Shown: in pieces, positions 50,967 through 61,810 of the stretch
Layout: each line of letters starts with the position of its first letter
How positions within the stretch are numbered: position 1 is the first letter of the stretch
Source of the DNA: Amaurobius ferox
Taxonomy: Eukaryota > Arthropoda > Arachnida > Araneae > Amaurobiidae
Length of the DNA: 64,000 bases
Assembly (NCBI GenBank): GCA_951213105.1
Contig: OX578136.1
Location: forward strand, 69,053,230-69,117,229
Direction of reading: 5' to 3'
Program-made: the position numbers and the translations under genes
The notes under the pieces: generated by a model
Database searches by the model: none
What the model was told of the DNA's origin: nothing
The model's input: the letters and a program-made list of their open reading frames with translations, nothing else

Positions 50967-51364
50967 ATTTTTAACAATATTACACCAATGATTTATAGAA
51001 GTGAACGGGGATTATTTTCAGGCCATTTCGAAAAAAATGTATGATCTATATTTAAAGATCCATCAAATTTTTGTCGAATAAAATGTTTAACAAATTTAAG
51101 CTGTGTACCAAATTTTAACTCTCTAGGACGTAGGAAAGTGCATTTAAAATGCCATCAATTAAATTTATCAAGAAGAGTTATATAAAATTTAAAAAAATGA
51201 AAAATTGTTATCTACCAAATTTATTTTAAAATATGAAGCCACTCCCATATGCAAAACGTTTAAACAAATGGAGAGATATTTATTATATAATATCTCTCTC
51301 TTTTCTTTCTGGAAGATATCCCAAAGTCAGAATTTAATTGAATTTGTTTTTTTCCCTATATTAA
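50967..51364. other. unassigned DNA inside HLE-C copy 4
   Basis: AT-rich. No feature recognised. Confidence 0.35.
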
Positions 51365-51672
51365 ATAATTTTTTTAATTAAAAAACTACTTAACATATTT
51401 TACTGATTTTTTTTTTATATATTCTATGGGATAATGTGAATATTTCCTAAAAATTTCGAAGCAATTCGTGAATTTTAAATTTACTTAAAAAATGTTTGAA
51501 AAATTAGGTCCCATAGGGTTCAATGTATTTCATTTTTTCAACCCGGGTTCAATAAAAAACTAATTGGGTGATATTATTTATTTATATTCCCATAGGTCCT
51601 ACAGACCGTCTGAACAACATACTAAAATTTCATTTTGATAAACTCATTTTTACGGCAGTTATCGTGCTAACG

Positions 51673-51750
<78 letters not shown>

Positions 51751-52194
51751 ATGAACAAAGTCATAAACACTTTTCAACTTTGTTGTAAAGTGTTAATAAA
51801 AGAACAATATTTCCTATTGAGAAACACGTTCACTTTTCATATGTAATACCATGCGATAAATTTAGTGACATCATTGTCGTGGAACTAGCTCGTTCCATTC
51901 AGGAAAAAAGATACTTTGAGGAATACTAATGTATTTGAATGCCAATAGTCATTTATCTGCTGTATGAATAACTTATTTCTCAGTCCATTTCTGAGTTCCA
52001 GTTCCAGCTTGGCGAGATTTTGGCGAAGAATTTGGCGGAAAGTCGCCAACTTGGCGACTTTTTATGTTGCCAAATTACCAAAAATCTCGCTAAATGAATA
52101 AAAATGACGCTAAATCAATGAAAATGACGACTAATTGAAGAAAATTCAATATCGTAGAAAGAATATAAATATCTACTATAAGAATAACATTTTT

Positions 52195-52256
52195 AACACT
52201 TTACAACAAAGTTGAAAAGTGTTTATGACTTTGTTCATTCTGTCTGTCTGTCTGTA

Positions 52257-52292
<36 letters not shown>

Positions 52293-53500
52293 CGTTAGCA
52301 CGATAACTGCCGTAAAAATGACTTAATCAAAATGAAATTTTAGTATGTTGTTCAGACGGTCTATAGGACCTATGGGAATATAAATGAATAATATCACCCA
52401 ATTAGTTTTGGACTGAACCCGGGTTGAAAAAATGGAATACATCGAGCCCTATGGGACCTAATTTTTCAAGTATTTTTTAAGCGGATTTAAAATTCACAAA
52501 TTGCTTCGAAAATTTTAGGCAATATTCAAATTGTTCCATAAAATATATAAAAAAAATTTCAGCGAAATATATTCAGTAGTTCTTTAAATAAAAATAAAAA
52601 TAATAACAACACCTCTTATATGAAGCGATCACGTGTCCATGATATGAAACGATCACATGACCCACTTCAAAATGATATATGGCATCCATCTTGTGTCAAA
52701 ATCGTGATTTTTAAAGTTCTTTTTAATTCATATGGAGTGTTGTATCCGTCCTAAAACTACTTTATTTTTGCCTAAATTCTGTGCATCTACATACTGAAAC
52801 AACGCAATGACAATATATTTCAGTTTAAATGCTCATCCAAATATGATTATTTCTACTATTAAGCCTATTTTAAGCAATATATGTAGAATGAGTTGTATTA
52901 GAATCGCTGTAATTCTTTAACACAAAATCATTTAGTAGATGGAGTCTGCTTAGCTGATATGAATGAAATATTCATTTATTTTAGAAAGAGAAGGACGATA
53001 TTTTTCGATGAAGTTTAACGCACAGAGCTTACTTACTTGTAGCTCAATGGTCTTAATTTTTAAATAAAATAAATTATTATAGTATTGTGATGAATGACAT
53101 GAATGGGGGAATTATTTATGAATGAAAAGTTGCTTTTATAGAGAGTTATTTTTTTATGACGTCATTTGAATGAGTTTCAGTTGTTTTTGATGCAGTTTTC
53201 AAATATAATAAATTATCGTAGTATTATGATAATTCTAAAATAATTACAGAGGAATGTATCACATTTTAGAGATATTTAAACCAGGCAATTTATACTTTAA
53301 TGCCGTCATTTGAATGAAGTTAATTTTTTTCGATGAAGGTTTAAGGTTTCAAATATAATGAATTAATGTAGTATTGTGATAAGTTTTAAAATATTACCGA
53401 GGAATGTATTGCATTTTAGACATGTTTAAATAAAATTGCATTGAAATTGGAAAGTGTTTCATAATCAATGCTTTAAGCATGATTGATCTTTCTTGTTTTT
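52195..53500 (-). mobile_element. HLE-C copy 5, full length
   Basis: The 3' hairpin AACACTTTACAAC..GTTGAAAAGTGTT sits at 52195. A CTGT microsatellite follows at 52236-52292. The 5' hairpin region is near 53455-53490. It is inserted in a T-run of HLE-B copy 5: TTTTT occurs at both edges. Confidence 0.85.
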
Positions 53501-53597
53501 AACTGTAAAAGTAGTAAATTCATTGCATTATATAAGGAAAGTCATGTGTTGCCCACATATGATTTTGTAAATCATGTTTTTGTTTAAACTATTTTTT

Positions 53598-54900
53598 AAC
53601 ACTTTACAACATAGTTGGAAAGTGTTTGTGACTTTGTTCATTCTGTCTGTCTGTCTATCTGTCCGTTAGCACGATAACTGCCGTAAAAATGACTTTATCA
53701 AAATGAAATTTTAGTATGTTGTTCAGACGGTCCGTGGGACCTATGGGAATATAAATGAATAATATCACCAAATTAGTTTGGGATTGAACCCGGAATGAAA
53801 GAAATGAGATACATTGAACCCTATGGGACATAATGTTTCAAACAATTTTTAAGCGAATTTAAAATTCACAAATTGCTTCGAATGTTTTAGGAAATATGCA
53901 AATTATCCCATAAAATACATAAAAAAAATTTCCGCAAAATATATTCTGTAGTTTTTTAAATAAAAATTAAAATAATAATTACACTTTCATATGAAGAGAT
54001 CACATGAGCATTAAAAGAAGAAGAGATCACGTGATCCACTTCAAAATAAAATATGACATCCATCTTGTGTCAAAATCGTGATTTTTAAAGATCTTTTTAA
54101 TTCATATTTAGTGTTGTGTCCGTCCTGAAACCGCTTTATGTTTGCTTAAATTATGTGCATCTACATACTGAAACACACCAATTACACTATATTTCAGTCT
54201 AAATGATCACCCAACTTTGATTATTTTTACAACGAAGCCTAATTTTCACTTATGGAGAAAGTACATACCAAAAGATGTAGAATGAGTTGTATAAGAATTG
54301 CTGCATTTCTTTAACTCAAAATTATTTAGCTCATGGAGTCTGCAATATAACTGATATGAATGAAATATTTATTGATTTTACACAGAGAAGCAGACGATTT
54401 TTTCGATGAAATTTTAAGCATAGAGTTTAATTACTTGTATCTCCATGGTCTTATGTTTTTAAATAAAATACATTATTATAGTATTGTGATGAATGGAATG
54501 AATGGAAAAAAGTTTATGAATGAAATGCTGCTTTTATAAAGAGCCAGGCGTGTTATATTTCGATGACGTTATTTAATAAACTTCATTTGTTTCAGATGAA
54601 GTTTTCAAATATAATAAATTATAGTAGTATTATGATACTTTTTAAAATATTACCGTGGAATGTATCGAATATTAGAGACGTTTAAACGAGGCAATTTATT
54701 GTCGTCATTTTAATGAAGTTTAAATTTTTTTCGATGAAGTTTTAAGTTTTCAAATATAATAAATTAATGTAGTATTGGTATAATTTTAAAAATAGTACCG
54801 AGGAATGTATCGAATTTTAGAGATGTTTAAATAAAATTGCATTGAAGTTGGAAAGTGTTTCATAATCAATGCTTTATGCACGCTTGATCTCACTTGTTTT
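53598..54900 (-). mobile_element. HLE-C copy 6, full length
   Basis: It begins AACACTTTACAACATAGTTG. CTGT repeats sit at 53643-53662. It ends with the family 5' region near 54855-54900 and is flanked on both sides by GTTTAAACC-type repeats. Confidence 0.85.
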
Positions 54901-55479
54901 ATGTAAACCATGCTTTTTTTATTTAAACCCCTTTTTCGTTTAAACCATGGCTTAAACTAATAAAACCAGATGCTTTTCCTACCTTGGTTTGTAGCAAAAA
55001 TTAATTCCCCAGACTTAGTAGCACTCGGAGCATAATAAAAACGTTTTCTGTATTTAAGACGCACGTAGCTGCACAAATCGACCGAAAACTAATAGTGAAC
55101 AGTGGCCGATATAATGGTTATACCAAGGAGGTAAAGAGTTATTCACCGAGTGTCTAAATTATTATGACTACCACAAGAGTTTATGCAAATCAGCTATTCT
55201 GCAACGACTGCGGACGCAGGATGCCTGAATCAGTTTAAAAACAGAAAAGCTAAGGTGCGCAGAGAAGGTGTGCAGTGGAAATTCATGAAGCAATGGGTAA
55301 TGGACCTTCAACTTTGAATGATTGTGAAAGCTTGCAGGTATGGTGTGAGTATTAGCAAAACGGCTGCAGAACTAGGCAGGCAGAACGAGGGTCAGCTCCA
55401 CTTTTAATTTAGACATCAAATGAAACAAGATCCCGAAAAAAACTTACTTGCCATAATGGCGGATTACAATACATAACAA
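54901..55479. other. unassigned DNA
   Basis: GTTTAAACC-type words occupy 54905-54965. The remainder shows no recognised feature. Confidence 0.45.
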
Positions 55480-56426
55480 TCTGATGTGGGCAACACATGA
55501 CTTTCCTTATATAATGTAATGAATTAACTACTTTTACAGCAAAAAAAAATTGGTTTTTCTTATAGTAGATACTAATATTCTTTCCAAGATATTGAATTTT
55601 CGACAATTAGTCGTCATTTTCAATGATTTAGCGTCATTTTTATCCATTTGGCGAGATTTTAGTTAATTTGGCAACATTTCAAAAAGTCGCCAAGTTGACG
55701 ATATTCCGCCAAATTCGTCGCCCCAATCTCGCCAAGCGTTATGCACTAAGAAATAAGTTATTCTTACAGCAGATAAATGACTATTGGCGTTCAAATACAA
55801 AGTATTACTCAAAGTATCTTTTTTTATGAATGGAACGAGCTAGATTCACGAGAATGATGTCACCCAATTTATCGCATGGTATTATATATGAAAAATGAAC
55901 ATGTTTCTCAATAAAAAATATTTTTTATTTTTATTTTATATGACTTTTGATAATTTTTTGAAAAATGTACGATATCTCGAGAACGGTTCATGTTAGCGTT
56001 CTAAAATTTATATCAATCGTTTTCTAATGAAAAATTACATAAGAAATGTCTATTTACGTAACCTTATTAATGGTTTTGATTTTTTGACTATTTTTTCAGA
56101 TTTCATTCGAAAATTTACGGGGGTTCTGAACATTCGATTGCGTTTAAAAACAATAAGCTTCCAGTGTTTACGGATTGTGATTTTTGAACCAAATTCGTCA
56201 GTTATCGTCTCCACAGACTCACTGACACACACACACACATACTTTCACTCATACACACACACATACTTTCACTCATACACACACACACACACAGAGACAT
56301 CACTTCAAAGATGTTTGATTCGTGATCAGGGATGCTTGAAACGTGCTCTCCCGTCAAAAACTCGAATTCCAATTTTCGACTCCGTTACAATACTTTCCTT
56401 ATACATTATGTATATAAGGAAAGTAA
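55480..56426 (+). mobile_element. HLE-B copy 6, full length and uninterrupted
   Basis: Best reference copy (947 bp). The 5' TCTGATGTGGGCAACACATG is followed by ACTTTCCTTATATAATG and the 20-bp modules (55600-55740). The body runs to a CA microsatellite (56224-56293). The 3' hairpin ACTTTCCTTATACAT..ATGTATATAAGGAAAGT ends GTAA. Confidence 0.9.
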
Positions 56427-57781
56427 AAATGTTGCTTGTGAGAATAAAACTTTCTGTATTTCCATAAAGAAAGTAGACATATAAATATTAGATGAATATT
56501 AAGCCTAGAAGAGATCATGCTTAACCAAACAAAAGGAAAATTACCCCACAAACAAACTATAAGGTGAAGGGAACTGCCCGATTGTAATCTATATCCCGGA
56601 ATTAGGAAATATCACAATAAATGAAATTGCTGCTTATAAGAATGAAACTTTCAATACTTTCTTAAAGAAAGCAGGTCACCAAAATGTACCTAATTTTTTT
56701 ATGCTTGATTCCAAGAATTGTTGAAAGTACTATTAAAGTATATTAATGTTTTATGTGGTATGCAAATGCGTATGTTAATCACTAAAAACGCAGTACATAT
56801 CAATGGGACACACAACTCTCAAGTTAAACTGTGTGAATATAAAGATAAACTTTTCAAGTACTGAAAATTGTCATCAATTAGGGACTATCAAGTAGGATCA
56901 GAAAGATTGATAACATTAAATGTTTTGTTGCGTCTCTTACGCTAACATCACTTTAAATCTATTACATTCGCATCGTCTGAAACACCATAGATCGATTCTT
57001 CATTTTAATGATATAATTTGATGGCGTATTTAAAGTGAAATTAAATGAAGTACCCAAAATGCCGAATTCAGGAACTATTGATAACCCGATGTCATTAAAC
57101 TGATATTGGAACGTTTTGGAACGTTTGGAAAGCGCTTGGTTGATTGATGAAGTTTGAATTCCCCAGCTTTGAAACTAAATCGAAGGATTAATGACTAAAG
57201 TAACTGATAAAATGTATACCTTTTGTTCGATAAAATTGACACAAAGGGCTTTAGATACAAATATAAATCTTTTGATTAAAATCCATTAAAATTTGGATTA
57301 GTGTGGAACATCGCAAAAGTGTATTTATCACCACGAGATTATGCAACGTTTAATAATTAATTCAACAGTTGTTAATTTATTAATTATATGCAAAATTTCG
57401 TCTTTAATAAATACGTATTTTATGTTTAATATTTAAGTGAAAAATATGATGAGGCTGCTTTATTGTAGAAATGTTAACAGTTTTATATTTGAACTGGAAA
57501 ATTTAAGTCAGTGCTACAAGGACTTAAAAGAAAAATTCATTTCATCATGTATGTTATTATGACTCTAAATACATATATTTTTTTATTCTAATATAGATCT
57601 TGTCTTTTCTGAAAGGAATTTTTCAAGAATGCATTATTTGGAATGCTTTAATATGCAGCACATATAAAACTTTAATTTTCCGAAAACTTGTTGTTTTGCT
57701 TAAATAATTTTGAGTCCATATATAATTTTAAATAAGATATTTTGCATTTACCCAATTATTCAAATGTTTCGTATCTTTTTT
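56427..57781. other. unassigned DNA
   Basis: No feature recognised. Confidence 0.45.
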
Positions 57782-57849
57782 GAATAATTTTATCTTTTGA
57801 ACAATTTTATCTTTTGGATAATTTTATCTTTTGAATAATTTTATCTTTT
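57782..57849. repeat. 17-bp minisatellite, 4 copies
   Basis: Unit GAATAATTTTATCTTTT. Confidence 0.85.
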
Positions 57850-58488
57850 GTTACTCTTGTTTTGTTTCATCAGTACCCTTTAAATAATTGAATTCTAATA
57901 ATAAGATTTCAAATGTTGTTTTCACATAACTATTTACTCTTGAACAAAATTGTATTTTCATATGTCGTCGTAATGTGAGTTTCAAATTAATTTCATATTT
58001 TTAATGTTTTCGTTCTGCAGCATGTCTTTGAATGAATGAGTTTGAAATATCTCATTTTTCTGTTTACTTTATAGAATGGCTCATCTAATAATCAAATGTT
58101 AAATATATCTCATTTAAAAATTCTATTTATGTACCCGCTCAATAATTCGAACGTTATTTAAATTAGGCGCAACTAAAGATGTAAATATTTGAAAACTATT
58201 ATATTTTACTACTGCTGGAAATAAATTTCTTAATATTTTTTTCAAAGTTTTAAATTTATCGTGCTCTTCAGTACATATTTTAAGAATTCGAAAAATTTGC
58301 TCTAAGCACATCCAAAACTACAAACATTTTAAAGCTGCAAATTTAGCTTTAAATTATCGTAAGTTTCTATCTTTGATTGAAACATATCGCAATATGTGAA
58401 TAAATTACTGCTTTTACATATATATTATATATTTAGAATATTTTATGTTACCGTTAAATTTGTCAAACGATATATTTGTTTCCGAAAA
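57850..58488. other. unassigned DNA
   Basis: No feature recognised. The open frame at 58123-58311 (minus) lacks motifs. Confidence 0.4.
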
Positions 58489-59049
58489 TTACAATATAAC
58501 TTGTATAGCAATTTTAAGCTGCTGTGTGAATTTATTTAGGAATTTGAGCGTGTAAGTCCATAGAACCATTTGAAATATATGGAATTGAAAATTTTATTTT
58601 GCTGTTTGATTTATCGAACGATTGCTCTGTTTCGATATTTTAAGTGCGAATATTTTAGTCTGCGCGCCCCTTAGAAATTCTATATCTAAAAAAAATGCAC
58701 ATCTGAAAGTTTCAAGCGTAATGTTCGTTCTATCGGGCCACCTATATATGTAAGTTTCAAACTATGCGTCGTGAAATTACGCGTTCTGTTTTTGATTGAT
58801 AGTTCCATTATTTGGATCTGTGACACCCTTAAAAGAATAAAATTTCAAACACTGTGACTTCTACTGTCTCCTTTTTTACGATCTACTTGATTAAATAAAT
58901 AATTTTAAAAATAACAATCTACTATAAAAATTTTAAGCTGCTGTGTGAATTTATTTTGGAATTTGAGCATCTAAGTCCACAGAACCGTTTAAAATATACG
59001 GAATTGAAAATTTTATTTTGCTGTTTGATTTGTCGAACGATTGCTCTGT
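58489..59049. repeat. direct repeat pair of about 130 bp
   Basis: Positions 58489-58633 and 58914-59049 share AATTTTAAGCTGCTGTGTGA, GGAATTGAAAATTTTATTTT and CGAACGATTGCTCTGTT. They are about 90% alike by eye and about 280 bp apart. Confidence 0.85.
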
Positions 59050-59405
59050 TAATTATATTTTGAATTGCAGCGAATTACTAGTGTTTAGGTGTACTCAATA
59101 GTGCGAATATTTCTGTTATAATATATTCTAAAGTAAAAACAAATATTTCAGCAGAGTAATTATGAGTGTTAATGTTATCAAGTGATCTTACCTTGCACCA
59201 AGTTTCAAGCTCCTCAATACATCTGGAGTTTCACGTTCACAGGCCAATTCGAACCGTAACCGGTTTCAGATATCCCTTTCATTCCCAAAAATTTTCTGCT
59301 GAACAGAAATGGTGCGATTGATAATATGTCATCACATTGATAGCATTACAACACATTTTAGGCAAAAAAAAATTAATACTTGCATTTTCCTGAAAGTTAC
59401 AGCAT

Positions 59406-59421
59406 GTTGCTCAGGAGCAAC
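59406..59421. repeat. subterminal palindrome GTTGCTCAGGAGCAAC
   Basis: Repeated exactly at 61779-61794 and as a variant with a TA centre at 61416-61431. It could be a transposase binding site. Confidence 0.7.
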
Positions 59422-59490
59422 ATTGGGCATATGTGGGTATTAATGCTTCAATATCTCATACAGGGAAAATAACACGTTTTTCCAGTCTAT

Positions 59491-60465
59491 TTAGGCTTTT
59501 TTCATGTGAAAATCCATAAAATAGTTTCTTTTTGGAACAAAACACAAGTGAACATTGCATTTGCTGCAAAATACAAAAGAAAAGCCATTTTTGCCGAATG
59601 TGCACCTTTGTTTTGTTGGGTTATGCTCCTGCCAGTGATTTTGTCCATCGTAACGAACATCAGAAATTGGACGTCTGGCAACTGGGTTTTTAATTGTTGC
59701 AATAGGGCTTTTGGTTGTTGGGAGGTTACTATCGCAACTCTTGTTTTTATTTTTTCGCGATGTAGATAAAGCCTGGCAGATATATGATCTAAAATTTACC
59801 AAAGGAATTATTTCCTTCTTCTTTTTGTTAATTTGCAAACAGTGTCGCTTATATAGTAGCCAGCTGTTTACTACTTTTGCATCCAACATCCAATAAAATA
59901 TTCTCATATACCACTTTTTGACTTGTGGTCTATTCGATATAGTTCTATCGGACAAATCCACACCTCCCATATACTTATTATATTCCTGCACAATGTATGG
60001 CCTGTCTAGGTCGCAACTTTTTTTTTTCAGCATTTCTTCATCAAATAATTGACAAAAATATTGATACGGCGTATAAACATCATCCGGAGGATCAGGCAAT
60101 TCTCCATAGAAAGGAATTTCCTCTGCATGTTCATTTTCGTCGATATGAGTCCATTTTCTTCTAACCTTTCTTTCTTTTGAATTCTTCTCCTTGTCTTTAG
60201 GTTTAGAATAATGGTGTGATGATTTATTCGTCATAATATCATTTTCTAAATTATCAGTCATAGAATCATCTTTTTTGAGAATTTCAAAGTTCAATTCATT
60301 CTTTTGTTTTCTATCTGAAATATCCTTATCACTTTCTAATCCTCTTTCTTCTGAATTTTCTTAATCACTACCCAAATCAACATCAGACAGCTCCCCATCT
60401 GGTAAAAATATAAGTTCCAGAATCTCTTCAGTAGTAAGATAACGTTTTCTTTTATTTGATGACAT
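59491..60465 (-). pseudogene. piggyBac transposase, internal deletion and one stop
   Basis: The frame starts at 60465 (MSSNKRKRYLTTEEILEL..) with an acidic N-terminus. Codon 35 is TAA (60363-60361), after which the same frame stays open to 59491. YQYFCQLFDEE marks the start of the DDE_Tnp_1_7 domain. It jumps directly to RPYIVQEYNKYMGGVDLSD, which holds the third catalytic Asp, then the KKWYMRIFYWMLDAKVVNSW segment. The C-terminal Cys-rich region (FCSKCNVHLC..FH) is partly degenerate. With about 324 codons against nearly 600 in the family, the middle with the first two catalytic Asp residues is gone. It cannot be catalytic. Confidence 0.9.
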
Positions 60466-61810
60466 CTATAGTAAACAATTGGAAAAACTGAAGTATTATG
60501 TATTAAATACATGTTTTATTAAATTTATGTACATCATATATTTTGGCTCACTCATGCCATGCAATATCTGGGAGAAATCTCGCATTTCGAAAATTGCTAT
60601 ATAATTTTGGAAACGATAACCGTTAATCACATAATTGTTTAGGTAGCAATTAATTAATTACGGTAATATTTTCATAGCATTAAAATAAGTTAAAACATGC
60701 TAACTGCATAACAGTAGTATACTAAAATATTTAGTACACTTGAAATTATATATATATATATAATTTTTCATATACTTTTTAATGTTGCTGTGGATTATAA
60801 GTAATAATGAATGAAGCATAAGGGTTTTATTATTGGCTTGTATTAATTTTAAAGTAGTAGTAAGAAAATTAACATTCGACTATTATTAATTTATAATAAA
60901 CTTTAAGTTTGTAATTATATGTCATTAATATTTATATTAGCCTTCTAGGTGATATTAAATATTTAGAAATATTATTTTAACCAGAATCAACCAGATATAG
61001 ATTTTTTTTTAAAAATTAATTGGAATAATTTTACTGCCTGAAGCATCAAAATATTTTTTAATAACTGAGAGCCTCATCTAAACTAATAACATTTGATAAA
61101 AACAAAATCATGTTTTTAAAGCAGAAGAGGGTCTTTTTCGAAGGCGAAAAGGGGGGGTGGGCAAAAATGTTAAAAAAAAATTTTTTTTGACGTTACAAGC
61201 AAAACAAACCTAATAAAAGTAAAAATTTACCATGTATTTACTAAATTTTGAGGGGGGGGGAAAGGACCCCCTTCCCCCCTGGGCCCGCTACTGCTTCAAG
61301 TACTCACATTGTAAAATAAAAAACAACTTTTAAGCATCTAAGTATAAATATTTCACTTTGCAGCGATAAATCGTAGCTACTCGATTTTGAATGAAAACAG
61401 CCATTTCTTCCCAGTGTTGCTCTAGAGCAACACCCTTATTTGAAGCACAGTTTCAGTAAATTATATGCCCCAACCACAAAAAAAACTACATGGAATTAAA
61501 GTATGTACCTTTATTTAATAAATCATCCAGTTTTTAAGTTTTTAAAACTACTAAAACGATATAAAATTTATGAGAACACAATGAAGGAAAACGCTGAATC
61601 ACAAAGTGTAAAAAATGTACTGACACCCGCTCGCATTTCCTTCCAAATAAAAATACAAACTGCATGATGGCAGCATCTATTGGATTTTTTAGTAACTTGA
61701 AACATTTACGATTAATAATATATCAGTTAATATCCATGAAAAAGAAATAGATTTTTAATATACAGGATCAAAAACTATGTTGCTCAGGAGCAACAATGGG
61801 AATGAAAGGG

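Larger units (their letters stand above)
49692..51796 (+). mobile_element. HLE-C copy 4, interrupted
   Basis: The 5' half (49692-50120) and 3' half (51365-51796, with GACA repeats at 51674-51750) surround HLE-A copy 5 and about 400 bp of unassigned DNA. About 200 bp of HLE-C is missing at the junction, so this was not a simple insertion. Confidence 0.75.
49178..53562 (-). mobile_element. HLE-B copy 5, split by two HLE-C insertions
   Basis: Its three parts are 49178-49691 (3' hairpin, TG microsatellite 49303-49370, body), 51797-52194 (middle body with GCCAAATT modules) and 53501-53562 (5' terminus). Laid end to end they total about 970 bp and follow the 947-bp copy at 55480-56426 without gaps at either join. 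Confidence 0.85.
59275..61810 (-). mobile_element. piggyBac-type element, 2.5 kb, internally deleted
   Basis: Perfect 14-bp terminal inverted repeats CCCTTTCATTCCCA begin at 59275 and end at 61810. Both are flanked by ATAT (59271-59274 and 61811-61814) where piggyBac normally has TTAA. Subterminal 16-bp palindromes of the GTTGCTC..GAGCAAC type lie at 59406, 61416 and 61779. A transposase remnant is on the minus strand. About 1.3 kb on the right side is non-coding, including G-rich runs at 61150 and 61250. Confidence 0.85.

Noticed and set aside
56027..56467. 146-aa ORF with a His/Thr-rich stretch
   Set aside because: It spans the HLE-B 3' region and its CA microsatellite. The open frame is incidental.
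61150..61295. hAT-like terminus (CAGTAGCGGGCCC on the minus strand at about 61293)
   Set aside because: Such ends are typical of some DNA transposons, but no inverted partner was found, so I did not call an element.
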